Below, one piece after another: positions 1-8,212 of a stretch of DNA of 64,000 nucleotides; within the stretch, counting starts at the first letter, position 1; each line of letters begins with the position of its first letter. Made by a program: the position numbers and the translations under genes. The notes under the pieces were generated by a model. That model was given only the letters and a program-made list of their open reading frames with translations, did not search any database and had not been told where the DNA came from. Origin of the DNA: Bifidobacterium platyrrhinorum. GTDB taxonomy: Bacteria > Actinomycetota > Actinomycetes > Actinomycetales > Bifidobacteriaceae. Location: positions 265,254 to 329,253 of the forward strand of contig NZ_WHZV01000001.1 in assembly GCF_010667645.1 (NCBI RefSeq). Direction: 5' to 3'.

Positions 1-59
1 CCATCAAGACCGCGAACCCGCGCAACCACTGGATCCCGCTCGTGTACCCCGACGGCACG
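1..59. repeat. 59-bp exact copy of an internal segment of the downstream GH38 gene
   Basis: Bases 1-59 are identical to bases 498-556, which lie inside the alpha-mannosidase gene and encode its residues around 122-142. After base 59 the match continues only about seven bases, with one gap, and then stops abruptly where the 5' leader of the gene begins. Read in the same frame the upstream copy meets a TAG at 96-98. It may be the end of a truncated upstream GH38 copy, a short recombination scar or an assembly artefact. The window edge prevents a decision. Confidence 0.85.
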
Positions 60-133
60 CCACGGCCATACGCACGACATACCCACATCCATACATAGGA
101 CACCATCGTCCAGCAAAGGAGACCACAACCCGC

Positions 134-3100
134 ATGTTCCTTCTGCCAGACCAGCAGCTGAGCCGCTGCGACCGCGTCATGCAGCAGCGCATCGAGCCGC
201 ACATCCACACCACGCTCTCGGCATGCACGCTGCGGGCGTTCGCCAACCCCGGCGAGCCCGTGCCCTCCGGCGAGTTCCTCGCCAAGGTGCGTGCCGGCGA
301 CATCGACTTCACCCCGTTCGAGGTGCCCGGCGTCTGGGGCACCACCTGGGGCACCACCTGGTTCGAGGTGACCGGCCGCATCGACCTCGAGGCCGTCAGG
401 GGGCGCAAGGTCGAACTCGAGGTGAACCTCGGCTGGCTCGACCACCGCGGGCCGGGATTCCAGGCCGAAGGCCTCGTCTACCGCGCCGACGGCACCGCCA
501 TCAAGACCGCGAACCCGCGCAACCACTGGATCCCGCTCGTGTACCCCGACGGCACGGCCACGGTCGACCTCGACGCCGACGGCTCCTTCACCGTGTACAT
601 CGAGGCCGCCGCCAACCCGTTCGTCGAAGGGCCCACGCCGTTCTCGCCCACCGAACTGGGCGAGGGGCCGACCGGCAGGCCCGACTTCCCGTACACGCTC
701 AGCCGCATGGACGTCACCGTGTTCGACCGGGAGCTGTTCGCCTACTACATGGACCTCGAGACCGTCTCGTCGCTCATGCGTGAGCTCAAGGACGACGACC
801 CGCGCTACTGGCAGCTCGCCAAGGCCCTGCAGCGCTCGCTCAACGTGTACGACGAGCGCGACATCGCCGGCACGCTCGCCGGCGCCCGCGCCGAACTGGC
901 CGGCGTGCTCGCCGAGCCGGCGGCCTCCAGCGCCATCGAGCACATCGCCATCGGCCACGCGCACATCGACTCGGCGTGGCTGTGGCCGGTGCGCGAGACC
1001 CGCCGCAAGGTGGCCCGCACCGTCGCCAACGTCCTCGCCCTGATGGACGAGGACCCCGACTTCACGTACGCGATGAGCTCCGCCCAGCAGTACGAATGGC
1101 TCGAGGCCGAGCATCCGGACCTGTTCGCCCGCATGCGCAGGCGCATCGACGAGGGCCGGTTCATCCCCGTGGGCGGCATGTGGGTCGAATCCGACAACAT
1201 GGTGCCCGCCGGCGAATCGCTCGTGCGCCAGATCACCTTCGGCAGGCGCTACTTCAAGGAGCATCTCGGCGTGACCCCGCGCGGCGTGTGGCTGCCGGAC
1301 AGCTTCGGCTACACCGGGTCGTGGCCGCAGATCGCCCGTCGCGCCGGGTTCGACTGGTTCCTCACGCAGAAGATCTCGTGGAACGACACCACGAAGTTCC
1401 CGCACCACTCGTTCATGTGGGAGGGCGTCGACGGCACCCGCATCCTCACGCACTTCCCGCCGTCCGACACGTACTGCTCGTCGATGAGCATGCACGAGCT
1501 CGTGTACTCGCAGCGCAACTTCCTCGACAAGGACCTGTCGCGCAACGCGATCCTGCTGTACGGCTACGGTGACGGCGGCGGCGGCCCCACCCGCGAGATG
1601 ACCGCGCGCATCCGCCGCGACCACGACCTCGCCGGCGCGCCGAAGATCGGCTTCGGCACGCCCGACCAGCTGTTCGACCGCGTCCGCAGGGACATCGTCG
1701 ACGACGCCCGCGGCGAGACCCCCGTGTTCCACGGCGAGCTGTACCTCGAACTGCACCGCGGCACGCTCACCGCGCAGCAGGACATGAAGCGCGGTTGCCG
1801 CGACGAGGAGTCCATGCTGCGCATGGCCGAATACCTGTGCGCCGCGGCATGCGTCAAGGACCCGTCGTACGTCTATCCGCGCGAGGAGATGGACCGCATC
1901 TGGAAGACGCTGTTGCTCAACCAGTTCCACGACATCCTGCCCGGCTCCGCCATCGCCTGGGTGCACCGCCAGGCCCGCGAGGAATACGCGCGCGACATCG
2001 CCAGGCTGCGCGAGATCGCCTGCGAGGCCGGCCGCGCCATCGCCGCCGCCGACCCGGGCCTCGGCGGCGTCGCCGACGCGGCGATCACGCCGTACGCCGC
2101 CGATCCGGGCGACGCGTGGACCGTGCGCCCCGCCGCCACGCTCGGCATGACGTCCGGCGCCGCGCCGGTCGCGACGACGCGCGACGGCGACGCCGTGACG
2201 CTCGACAACGGCCTGCTGCGCGTGCGCGTCGAGGCCGATGGCACCGTGTCCTCGCTGCGCGACCTGCGCGCCGGGCGCGAACTCGTGCCCGCCGGCACGC
2301 GACTGGGCCGCTACGAGCTGCTCAGGGACGAACCGTTCCACTGGGACGCCTGGGACATCCAGCGCGACGCCTTCCTCACGGCCGCCGGACTCGACGACGC
2401 GCGCATCGAGAAGGTCGAGGCCGCCGAGGGCGGCGCCGCGGTCGTGCACGTGTCCACCACGGCGCGGGGCGTCGGCATCGCCACGCGCATCACGCTGCGC
2501 CCCGGCGCCTCCTCGCTCGACTTCGACGCCGACGTGGACTGGCACGCCGTCGAGAAGTTCCTCAAGGTGGACCTGCCGCTCGGCGTGCAGACGGTCGACG
2601 CGCAGTACGAATGCCAGTACGGCATGGTCGAACGCCCCGTCAACAAGAACACCAGGTCCGACGACGCCAAGTTCGAAAGCTGCACGCACCGCTTCGTGCG
2701 CATCGCCGACGCCGGCTACGCGGCCGCCGTCGTCAACGCGTCCACCTACGGCTCCGACGTGAGCCCCATCCACACCGACACCGCGCAGGGCAAGGCGCGC
2801 GGCACGATGGTGCGCCTGTCGCTGCTGTCAGCGCCGCTGTACCCCGACCCGCGCACCGACCAGGGGCGCCACCGCTTCGCCTGGTCCGTGGTGGCCGGCG
2901 CCGACATGGACTCCACGCTCGCCGAGGCGTCGCGCCTCAACGCGCCGGTCGTGGGGGAGCTGCCCGCGTTCGCGCCGCTGGTCTCGCTCGCGGACCGACG
3001 CGGATCCATCGTGCTCGACTGGGTGAAGACGGCCGACGACGGCTCCGGCGACCTCGTCGTGCGCCTGTACGAGGCCGCCGGCGGCGAGGCGTCCGCCACG

Positions 3101-3286
3101 CTCGTGCCCGACGCGGCGCTCGCCGGCGCCGAGGTGCGTGAGGTGAGCCTCATGGAGGAGCCGGACCTGCCCGACGACCTGCCCCGGGCGCTCGCCGGTG
3201 ACGGTCCGATGTCCGCCGACGGCGCCGTGATCTCGCTCGCGCCGTTCCAGCTGGCCACGCTGCGCATCTCGCGTCGCCGGGCGTGA
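134..3286 (+). CDS. GH38 alpha-mannosidase
   Basis: A 1050-residue glycoside hydrolase family 38 enzyme, expected to remove terminal alpha-linked mannose from N-glycan fragments. The zinc-site motif GHAHIDSAWLWP lies at about residues 274-285 (His277, Asp279). The nucleophile region WLPDSFGYTGSWPQI is at about 386-400, with Asp389 the likely nucleophile. The long C-terminal part is the beta-sandwich module usual for bacterial GH38. There is no signal peptide, so it should act in the cytoplasm on imported glycans. The ATG at 134 follows AAAGGAGA at 115-122. A hairpin follows the stop. Its position ahead of a sugar importer and other mannosidases supports a role in high-mannose N-glycan use. 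The exact linkage preference cannot be read from the sequence. Confidence 0.93.
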   Translation: MFLLPDQQLSRCDRVMQQRIEPHIHTTLSACTLRAFANPGEPVPSGEFLAKVRAGDIDFTPFEVPGVWGTTWGTTWFEVTGRIDLEAVRGRKVELEVNLGWLDHRGPGFQAEGLVYRADGTAIKTANPRNHWIPLVYPDGTATVDLDADGSFTVYIEAAANPFVEGPTPFSPTELGEGPTGRPDFPYTLSRMDVTVFDRELFAYYMDLETVSSLMRELKDDDPRYWQLAKALQRSLNVYDERDIAGTLAGARAELAGVLAEPAASSAIEHIAIGHAHIDSAWLWPVRETRRKVARTVANVLALMDEDPDFTYAMSSAQQYEWLEAEHPDLFARMRRRIDEGRFIPVGGMWVESDNMVPAGESLVRQITFGRRYFKEHLGVTPRGVWLPDSFGYTGSWPQIARRAGFDWFLTQKISWNDTTKFPHHSFMWEGVDGTRILTHFPPSDTYCSSMSMHELVYSQRNFLDKDLSRNAILLYGYGDGGGGPTREMTARIRRDHDLAGAPKIGFGTPDQLFDRVRRDIVDDARGETPVFHGELYLELHRGTLTAQQDMKRGCRDEESMLRMAEYLCAAACVKDPSYVYPREEMDRIWKTLLLNQFHDILPGSAIAWVHRQAREEYARDIARLREIACEAGRAIAAADPGLGGVADAAITPYAADPGDAWTVRPAATLGMTSGAAPVATTRDGDAVTLDNGLLRVRVEADGTVSSLRDLRAGRELVPAGTRLGRYELLRDEPFHWDAWDIQRDAFLTAAGLDDARIEKVEAAEGGAAVVHVSTTARGVGIATRITLRPGASSLDFDADVDWHAVEKFLKVDLPLGVQTVDAQYECQYGMVERPVNKNTRSDDAKFESCTHRFVRIADAGYAAAVVNASTYGSDVSPIHTDTAQGKARGTMVRLSLLSAPLYPDPRTDQGRHRFAWSVVAGADMDSTLAEASRLNAPVVGELPAFAPLVSLADRRGSIVLDWVKTADDGSGDLVVRLYEAAGGEASATLVPDAALAGAEVREVSLMEEPDLPDDLPRALAGDGPMSADGAVISLAPFQLATLRISRRRA

Positions 3287-3310
3287 CGGCGCCGGCCCGC
3301 GGGCCGTGCG

Positions 3311-3345
3311 ACGAGGGGTCTCTCCCGATGGGGGAGGCCCCTCGT
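3311..3345. terminator. hairpin after the GH38 gene
   Basis: Arms ACGAGGGG and CCCCTCGT enclose further GC pairing in TCTCCC/GGGGAG. There is no clear T run, so it is probably a weak or factor-assisted terminator separating GH38 from the importer promoter. Confidence 0.55.
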
Positions 3346-3407
3346 CGTATGCGGGGCGGGGCCGGCGTGCGGACGTTCCCGGCCGCGACACGCGCGGGGG
3401 ATCGGTG

Positions 3408-3495
3408 TTGCGGCATCCTCGGGCGGGTGTTATTCTCTAACTAAATCGCTTTAGTAACCAGCCAAGCAGTGCGACGGGTTACTAAATCGCTTTAG
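3408..3495 (+). promoter_or_regulatory. Importer promoter with two LacI-type operators
   Basis: A -35-like TTGCGG (3408-3413) and -10-like TATTCT (3431-3436) are separated by 17 bases. Just downstream, CTAAATCGCTTTAG occurs at 3441-3454 and again at 3482-3495. Each is an inverted repeat of form CTAAA-N-CG-N-TTTAG with the central CG typical of LacI-family operators. The copies are 41 bases apart, about four helical turns, and the first covers the expected transcription start. This suggests cooperative repression. The same motif lies before the GH125 gene at 14584-14597. Confidence 0.8.
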
Positions 3496-3628
3496 TCTCA
3501 GCGGAGAGAGTAAGGAGTTCGCCCGCCGGCCAGCACCGGACGGGGCCGCCGGGGCTCGAAGAAGTCACTTCTCCCGTCCATCGCCGGACGGGGTGGGGAA
3601 CAAAGGAAAAGAAAGAAAGGAAAACATC

Positions 3629-4918
3629 ATGTTTTCTCTGAAGAAGGCCGTCGCCATCGTCGGTGCCGGCGCCATGCTCGTCTCGGTGGCCGCCTGCGGT
3701 TCGAGCACCTCGAGCGACAGCGGCAAGAAGGAGATCTCCTTCCAGACCTGGAACCTCAAGAACGACAAGTACACCCCGTACTTCAAGAGCCTCATCGCCG
3801 CCTATGAGAAGGACCACCCGGACGTGAGCATCAAGTGGCTCGACGCCCCGTCCGACGGCTACGAGGACAAGCTGTCCACCCAGGCGGCGGCCGGCGAGCT
3901 GCCCGACATCGTCGACGGCGGCAACTCCATCCTCTACGGCCTGGCCAAGGCCGGCGCCCTGCTGGACATCTCCAAGCAGGCCCCGGACGCGCAGAAGGAC
4001 TACTACGAGGGCGCGTGGAAGGCCGTGACCATGACCGGCAACGGCATCGAGGAAGGCGCCTACGGCCTGCCGTGGTACGTCAACGACGGCCCGACCTACT
4101 GGAACACCGAGCTCATGCAGCAGTGCGGCCTCGACCCGAACAAGATCCCGACCACCTGGGACGAGTACTTCGCCGCCGGCGACACCATCGTGCAGAACTG
4201 CAAGGACGTCTACCTGGGCACCACGATGGGCTACAACGCCGAGGACCTGCTGACCGCCGGCGTCAAGTCCTTCATGAACAAGGACCACAGCAAGTACACG
4301 TTCAACGACGCGGCCGGCGTCAAGCAGCTCACCCGCTTCGTCGAGCTGTACAAGAAGGGCGGCATCCCGCCGGAGGCCCTCGACTCCTCCTGGAGCCAGG
4401 CCGCCGATCTCTTCCAGCGCGGCAACCTGGTCTCCATGGCCGGCTCCGCCTACTCCGCCGACGGCTTCAAGCAGAACGCCCCCGACCTGTACAAGAAGCT
4501 GGCCGTGGGTCCGCGCATCACCAACGACGGCCGTTCCGCCTCCGTCGCCTACGAGATGCTCGGCATCTCCGCCCAGTCCAAGAACCCGGACGTCGCCATC
4601 GACTTCGCCCGCTACGTGACCAACGAGAAGAACCAGATCGAGTTCGACAAGAAGGCCGCCGTCTTCCCGTCCGCCAAGGGAGGCCTTGACGACGACTACT
4701 ACAAGAACCTCGACGAGTCCACCCTCGAGGGCAAGGCCCTGAAGATCACGCTCGACCAGGTCAAGGACGGCTACGGCTCCCGCCCGGCCGAGTTCACCGA
4801 CAACAACGGCTACAAGAACTTCCAGCAGCAGATCGCGCTCGCCATGCAGGGCAAGCAGACGCCGAAGGAAGCCCTGGACAAGGCCGTCGAGTTCGCCAAC
4901 GAGAAGCTGGCCCAGTGA
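3629..4918 (+). CDS. ABC transporter sugar-binding lipoprotein (N-glycan importer, NgtS-like)
   Basis: A 429-residue extracellular solute-binding protein of the family-1 sugar type. The N-terminus is a lipoprotein signal ending in SVAACG with Cys23 as the lipidated residue, followed by a Ser-rich linker. The ATG at 3629 is chosen over an in-frame upstream ATG because it follows AAAGGAAAA and places the signal peptide correctly. The downstream permeases overlap or abut, forming an importer operon controlled by the double operator upstream. The context of GH38, GH5_18 and GH125 genes matches the layout known for the high-mannose N-glycan locus of Bifidobacterium longum. The ligand is therefore inferred to be a mannose-rich oligosaccharide ending in GlcNAc, which is not proven by sequence. 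Confidence 0.88.
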   Translation: MFSLKKAVAIVGAGAMLVSVAACGSSTSSDSGKKEISFQTWNLKNDKYTPYFKSLIAAYEKDHPDVSIKWLDAPSDGYEDKLSTQAAAGELPDIVDGGNSILYGLAKAGALLDISKQAPDAQKDYYEGAWKAVTMTGNGIEEGAYGLPWYVNDGPTYWNTELMQQCGLDPNKIPTTWDEYFAAGDTIVQNCKDVYLGTTMGYNAEDLLTAGVKSFMNKDHSKYTFNDAAGVKQLTRFVELYKKGGIPPEALDSSWSQAADLFQRGNLVSMAGSAYSADGFKQNAPDLYKKLAVGPRITNDGRSASVAYEMLGISAQSKNPDVAIDFARYVTNEKNQIEFDKKAAVFPSAKGGLDDDYYKNLDESTLEGKALKITLDQVKDGYGSRPAEFTDNNGYKNFQQQIALAMQGKQTPKEALDKAVEFANEKLAQ

Positions 4919-5886
4919 GCAACGCGGCATTCGCCGCCGACAGGTCGGAGGCCCGCAAGGCCTCCGACCGGCCTGAACCGATGAATCGCACCCACGGCAA
5001 GAAGCAGGACCGCAGCCTCGGCACCATCCTCGCCCCCTATCTGTTCGTCCTGCCGGCGTTCGTGATCGTGTTCGTCTTCATCGTCCTCGCGGCACTCAAC
5101 ACCTTCAGGCTCGCCTTCACCGACTCCACCCTGCTCCGCCCGGGCAAGTTCGTCGGCATCGACAACTTCGTCAAGCTGTTCCATGACGAATACTTCCTCA
5201 CGGCGCTGCTCAACTCCACGCTCTACGTGATCTGCGTCGTCCCGTTCATGGTCATCCTGCCGCTCATCCTGGCCTACCTGGTCAAGGGCAACTCGAGGAT
5301 CATGGGCTTCTTCCGCACCGCCTTCTACATGCCGGTGGTCATGTCCGCCGTCGTCGTGGGCATGATCTGGACCAACCTGCTCGACTCCGCCGGCCTGGTC
5401 AACTCCGTGCTCAAGGCGATGAAGGTCATCTCCAAGCCGATCCCGTTCCTCACCGACCGCTGGGGCGTGCTGTTCAGCTCGATGTTCGTCACCATCTGGC
5501 TCGGCCTGGGCTACTACATGGTCATCTACCTGACCGCCCTCGCCAACATCGACGAATCCCTCTACGAGGCCGCCGCACTCGACGGCGCCGGCCCCGTGCG
5601 CCAGTTCTTCTACGTGACCATGCCCGGCGTGCGCTCCACGATGATGCTCATCATGATGCTGTCCACCATCGCCGCGTTCCGAGTCTTCAACGAGATCTAC
5701 GTGTTGACCAACGGCTCCGCCGGCCCGGGCGGCATGGACATGACCATGTCGATGCTCATCAAGCGCGAAGGCACCGGCATCATGGCACGCACCGGCTACG
5801 CGAGCGCCATCTCGCTCGTCGTGCTCGTCATCGTCGGCACGCTGCTCATCATCCAGCAGATCGTCCAGAAGCGAGGTGAGGACTGA
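4915..5886 (+). CDS. ABC sugar transporter permease 1 (MalF-type)
   Basis: A 323-residue inner-membrane permease with about six hydrophobic segments. The EAA loop reads YEAAALDGAGPVRQFF, the contact site for the ATPase. The GTG start at 4915 overlaps the stop of the binding-protein gene by four bases, implying translational coupling. An in-frame ATG at 4981 would remove a 22-residue soluble N-terminus and is a possible alternative start. No ATPase gene lies in the operon, so a shared MsiK-like ATPase encoded elsewhere probably energises it. Confidence 0.9.
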   Translation: MSNAAFAADRSEARKASDRPEPMNRTHGKKQDRSLGTILAPYLFVLPAFVIVFVFIVLAALNTFRLAFTDSTLLRPGKFVGIDNFVKLFHDEYFLTALLNSTLYVICVVPFMVILPLILAYLVKGNSRIMGFFRTAFYMPVVMSAVVVGMIWTNLLDSAGLVNSVLKAMKVISKPIPFLTDRWGVLFSSMFVTIWLGLGYYMVIYLTALANIDESLYEAAALDGAGPVRQFFYVTMPGVRSTMMLIMMLSTIAAFRVFNEIYVLTNGSAGPGGMDMTMSMLIKREGTGIMARTGYASAISLVVLVIVGTLLIIQQIVQKRGED

Positions 5887-6743
5887 TGTCCGCCGAAACC
5901 GTGAGCCCCAACCGCAGGCGGAAGGTCACCGTCGGCAAGGTGGTCCAGTACCTCATCCTGATGCTGGTCTTCCTGCTGCTCGTCGGCCCGTTCGTCTGGG
6001 AACTGTCCCTGTCGTTCAAGGGCAAGGGCGACAACGTGTACGCCATCCCGCCGTACCTCATCCCCAAGACCCCGACGCTCGACAACTACATCTCGGTGTT
6101 CAGGCAGGTCCCGGTGTTCCACTACATGTTCAACACCCTGATCGTGTGCCTGATCTCCATCGCCGGCAACGTCATCTTCTCCACGATGGCCGGATACGCG
6201 CTGGGACGCCTCAAGTGGCGCGGACGCAGCCTGCTGTTCGCGCTGTTCATGGGCACCATGGTCATCCCGCTCGAAGGCGTCATGATCTCCCAGTTCCTCA
6301 TCATCCGCTCCATCCACCTGCAGAACACGCTGCTCGCGGTCGCCCTGCCCGGTCTGTGCGGCGCCATCAACATCCTGCTGATGACCAACGCCTTCAAATC
6401 CATCCCGATGGAGCTCGAGGAGGCCGCCATGGTCGACGGCGCCAGCCTGTGGCAGCGCTTCTTCCACATCTGCGTGCCCCAGGTCAAGGGCACGATGACC
6501 GTGGTGGGCATCTTCTCCTTCGTGGGCGCGTGGAACGACTTCCTGTGGCCGCTCATCGCGATCTCCGACGAGGAGAAGTACACGCTGACCCTCGGCATGA
6601 ACCGCCTCAAGGGCATGTTCATCCAGGATCCGCGACTCATCGCCGCCGGCGCCCTCGTCTCGCTCATCCCCATCATCGTCTTCTTCTGCTGCTTCCAGCG
6701 CTACTTCTTCCGCGGCCTGGAACAGGGCGGCCTGAAGGGATGA
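5886..6743 (+). CDS. ABC sugar transporter permease 2 (MalG-type)
   Basis: A 285-residue permease with about six membrane spans and the EAA loop LEEAAMVDGASLWQRFF. The start ATG shares one base with the stop of the preceding permease (TGATG) and follows GCGAGGTGAGG, a reasonable ribosome site. It is the partner of the MalF-type permease and the lipoprotein upstream. The next gene starts 19-20 bases further on, so the beta-mannosidase gene is probably in the same transcript. Confidence 0.9.
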   Translation: MSAETVSPNRRRKVTVGKVVQYLILMLVFLLLVGPFVWELSLSFKGKGDNVYAIPPYLIPKTPTLDNYISVFRQVPVFHYMFNTLIVCLISIAGNVIFSTMAGYALGRLKWRGRSLLFALFMGTMVIPLEGVMISQFLIIRSIHLQNTLLAVALPGLCGAINILLMTNAFKSIPMELEEAAMVDGASLWQRFFHICVPQVKGTMTVVGIFSFVGAWNDFLWPLIAISDEEKYTLTLGMNRLKGMFIQDPRLIAAGALVSLIPIIVFFCCFQRYFFRGLEQGGLKG

Positions 6744-6762
6744 CGACCAGAAAGGCTCAATG

Positions 6763-8040
6763 ATGAAATTCGGTGTGGACTACACGCCATCCCACGGATG
6801 GTTCCATTCGTGGCTCGACCCCGATTGGACGAGCATCGACCGCGACCTGAAGCAGATCGCCGACCTCGGTCTGGACCACGTGCGCATCTTCCCGGTCTGG
6901 CCCTACCTGCAGCCGAACCGCACGTGGATCAACCGCAAGGGCGTCGACGACGTGCGCCGCATGGTGCGCCTCGCCGGCGACCACGGCCTGGACGCCTACG
7001 TGGACGTCTTCCAGGGGCACCTGTCGAGCTTCGACTTCATCCCCTCCTGGCTGGTCACCTGGCACGCGGGCAACATGTTCACCGACCCGGACGCCGTCGC
7101 CGCCGAACGCGAGCTCGTCTCCGTCATGAACGACGCGCTGTCCGGCGAGGCGAACTTCAGGGGGATCACGCTCGGCAACGAGGTCAACCAGCTGTCCGAC
7201 CGCCCCCACCCGACGAAGATGACCGCCACCCCCGCCCAGATCGACGCATGGCTCGACGAGCTGCTCCCGGCCGCGGGCGGCGACGGCCGCAGCGCCCTGT
7301 ACAGCGTGAACGACGGCGTCTGGTTCATCGACGGCCACCCGTTCACCCCGGTGCAGTCCGCCACCAAGGGCGACATGACCACTATCCACTCGTGGGTGTT
7401 CAACGGCATCGCCCAGGGGTACGGCGCCCGCAGCGAGGAATGCCACTCCTACGCGCTCTACCTCGCCGAGCTCTCCAAGGCGTTCGGCCCGCAGGACCGC
7501 CCCGTGTGGCTGCAGGAGGTCGGCGCCCCCGAGAACGTGCTCGACGTGGCCGACACCCCCGAGTTCTGCCGCCGCACCGTCGAGAAGGCCCTCGACTGCA
7601 CGAACCTGTGGGGCGTGACCTGGTGGTGCTCGCATGACGTGCCGGCCTCGATGAGCGATTTCCCGTTCTTCGAGCATTCCCTCGGCCTGTTCGACGAACG
7701 CGGCGAACTCAAGCCTATCGGCCGCGTGTACGGTGAACTCGCGCGGCGCTACCGCGACATGGAACGCCCGGCCGCGAAGCACGTGGCCGTGGTGGTCGAC
7801 GTGGACGCGGACGGCAACCCGCGCGACCGCGCGACGCTCGGCCCCGGCGGTTCGGTGTGCGACCTGTGGATGGATCTCGAGACGGCGGGCAAACGCCCGA
7901 CCATCGTCACCTCCGCCGTCGCGGCCGATCCGGCGGAGCTCGCCCGACGCGGCGTGACCGAGCTGCACGTCGACGAGCATCCGCATCCGGCCCGCTTCTA
8001 CACGGCGGTGTCCGACCCGTCGTTCGACACGGCGGACTGA
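6763..8040 (+). CDS. GH5 (subfamily 18-like) beta-mannosidase
   Basis: A 425-residue GH5 TIM-barrel enzyme without signal peptide. The acid/base region GITLGNEVNQL (Glu at about 140) and nucleophile region VWLQEVGAP (Glu at about 252) have the expected spacing. Overall it resembles the GH5_18 enzymes of bifidobacteria, which cleave Man-beta-1,4-GlcNAc, the N-glycan core linkage. The ATG at 6763 lies seven bases after AAAGG. The adjacent ATG at 6760 is equally in frame but closer to the ribosome site. It is probably the last gene of the importer operon, followed by a strong hairpin. In the pathway it would release mannose and GlcNAc from the trimmed core disaccharide. The subfamily is assigned by resemblance and context. 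Confidence 0.82.
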   Translation: MKFGVDYTPSHGWFHSWLDPDWTSIDRDLKQIADLGLDHVRIFPVWPYLQPNRTWINRKGVDDVRRMVRLAGDHGLDAYVDVFQGHLSSFDFIPSWLVTWHAGNMFTDPDAVAAERELVSVMNDALSGEANFRGITLGNEVNQLSDRPHPTKMTATPAQIDAWLDELLPAAGGDGRSALYSVNDGVWFIDGHPFTPVQSATKGDMTTIHSWVFNGIAQGYGARSEECHSYALYLAELSKAFGPQDRPVWLQEVGAPENVLDVADTPEFCRRTVEKALDCTNLWGVTWWCSHDVPASMSDFPFFEHSLGLFDERGELKPIGRVYGELARRYRDMERPAAKHVAVVVDVDADGNPRDRATLGPGGSVCDLWMDLETAGKRPTIVTSAVAADPAELARRGVTELHVDEHPHPARFYTAVSDPSFDTAD

Positions 8041-8050
8041 CGAATGCGCG

Positions 8051-8091
8051 CATCCGGTCGCGGACCCGCCTCACGGGCCCGCGACCGGATG
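8051..8091. terminator. Terminator after the importer operon
   Basis: A perfect 13-bp stem (CATCCGGTCGCGG, 8051-8063, with 8079-8091) around a 15-base loop, followed by TTTC. It ends the importer/beta-mannosidase transcript. Confidence 0.75.
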
Positions 8092-8110
8092 TTTCATATC
8101 CGCGCGTTTC

Positions 8111-8156
8111 GTATATACACATATATACACATATCTACACATATCTACACATATCT
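8111..8156. repeat. AT-rich tandem decamer array before the GH3 gene
   Basis: About four and a half units of a 10-base repeat: GTATATACAC, ATATATACAC, ATATCTACAC, ATATCTACAC, ATATCT. It then runs into a pyrimidine tract. It lies in the short gap before the GH3 gene, where its promoter must be, and is strikingly AT-rich for this genome. The 10-base period matches one helical turn, so it may be a bent or slippage-prone promoter element. Confidence 0.85.
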
Positions 8157-8212
8157 TTTCTTTCTTTCGTATCGATCCGCGCCGCGGCGCGTGAAGGGAA
8201 CGGCGAACGACA

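Larger units (their letters stand above)
3287..3628. other. 342-base intergenic region GH38 to importer
   Basis: It contains the hairpin at 3311-3345, the promoter and paired operators at 3408-3495, and then about 130 bases of untranslated leader ending in an A/G-rich ribosome-binding stretch. I see no gene in it. Confidence 0.7.

Noticed and set aside
3482..4930. Long minus-strand open frame (482 codons) opposite the sugar-binding lipoprotein gene
   Set aside because: It is Val/Leu/Gly-rich shadow sequence produced by the biased codon use of the real gene on the plus strand. It has no ribosome site and no family motif.
8111..8156. CRISPR or transposon end
   Set aside because: The repeat is a simple 10-base tandem without spacers, terminal inverted repeats or transposase.
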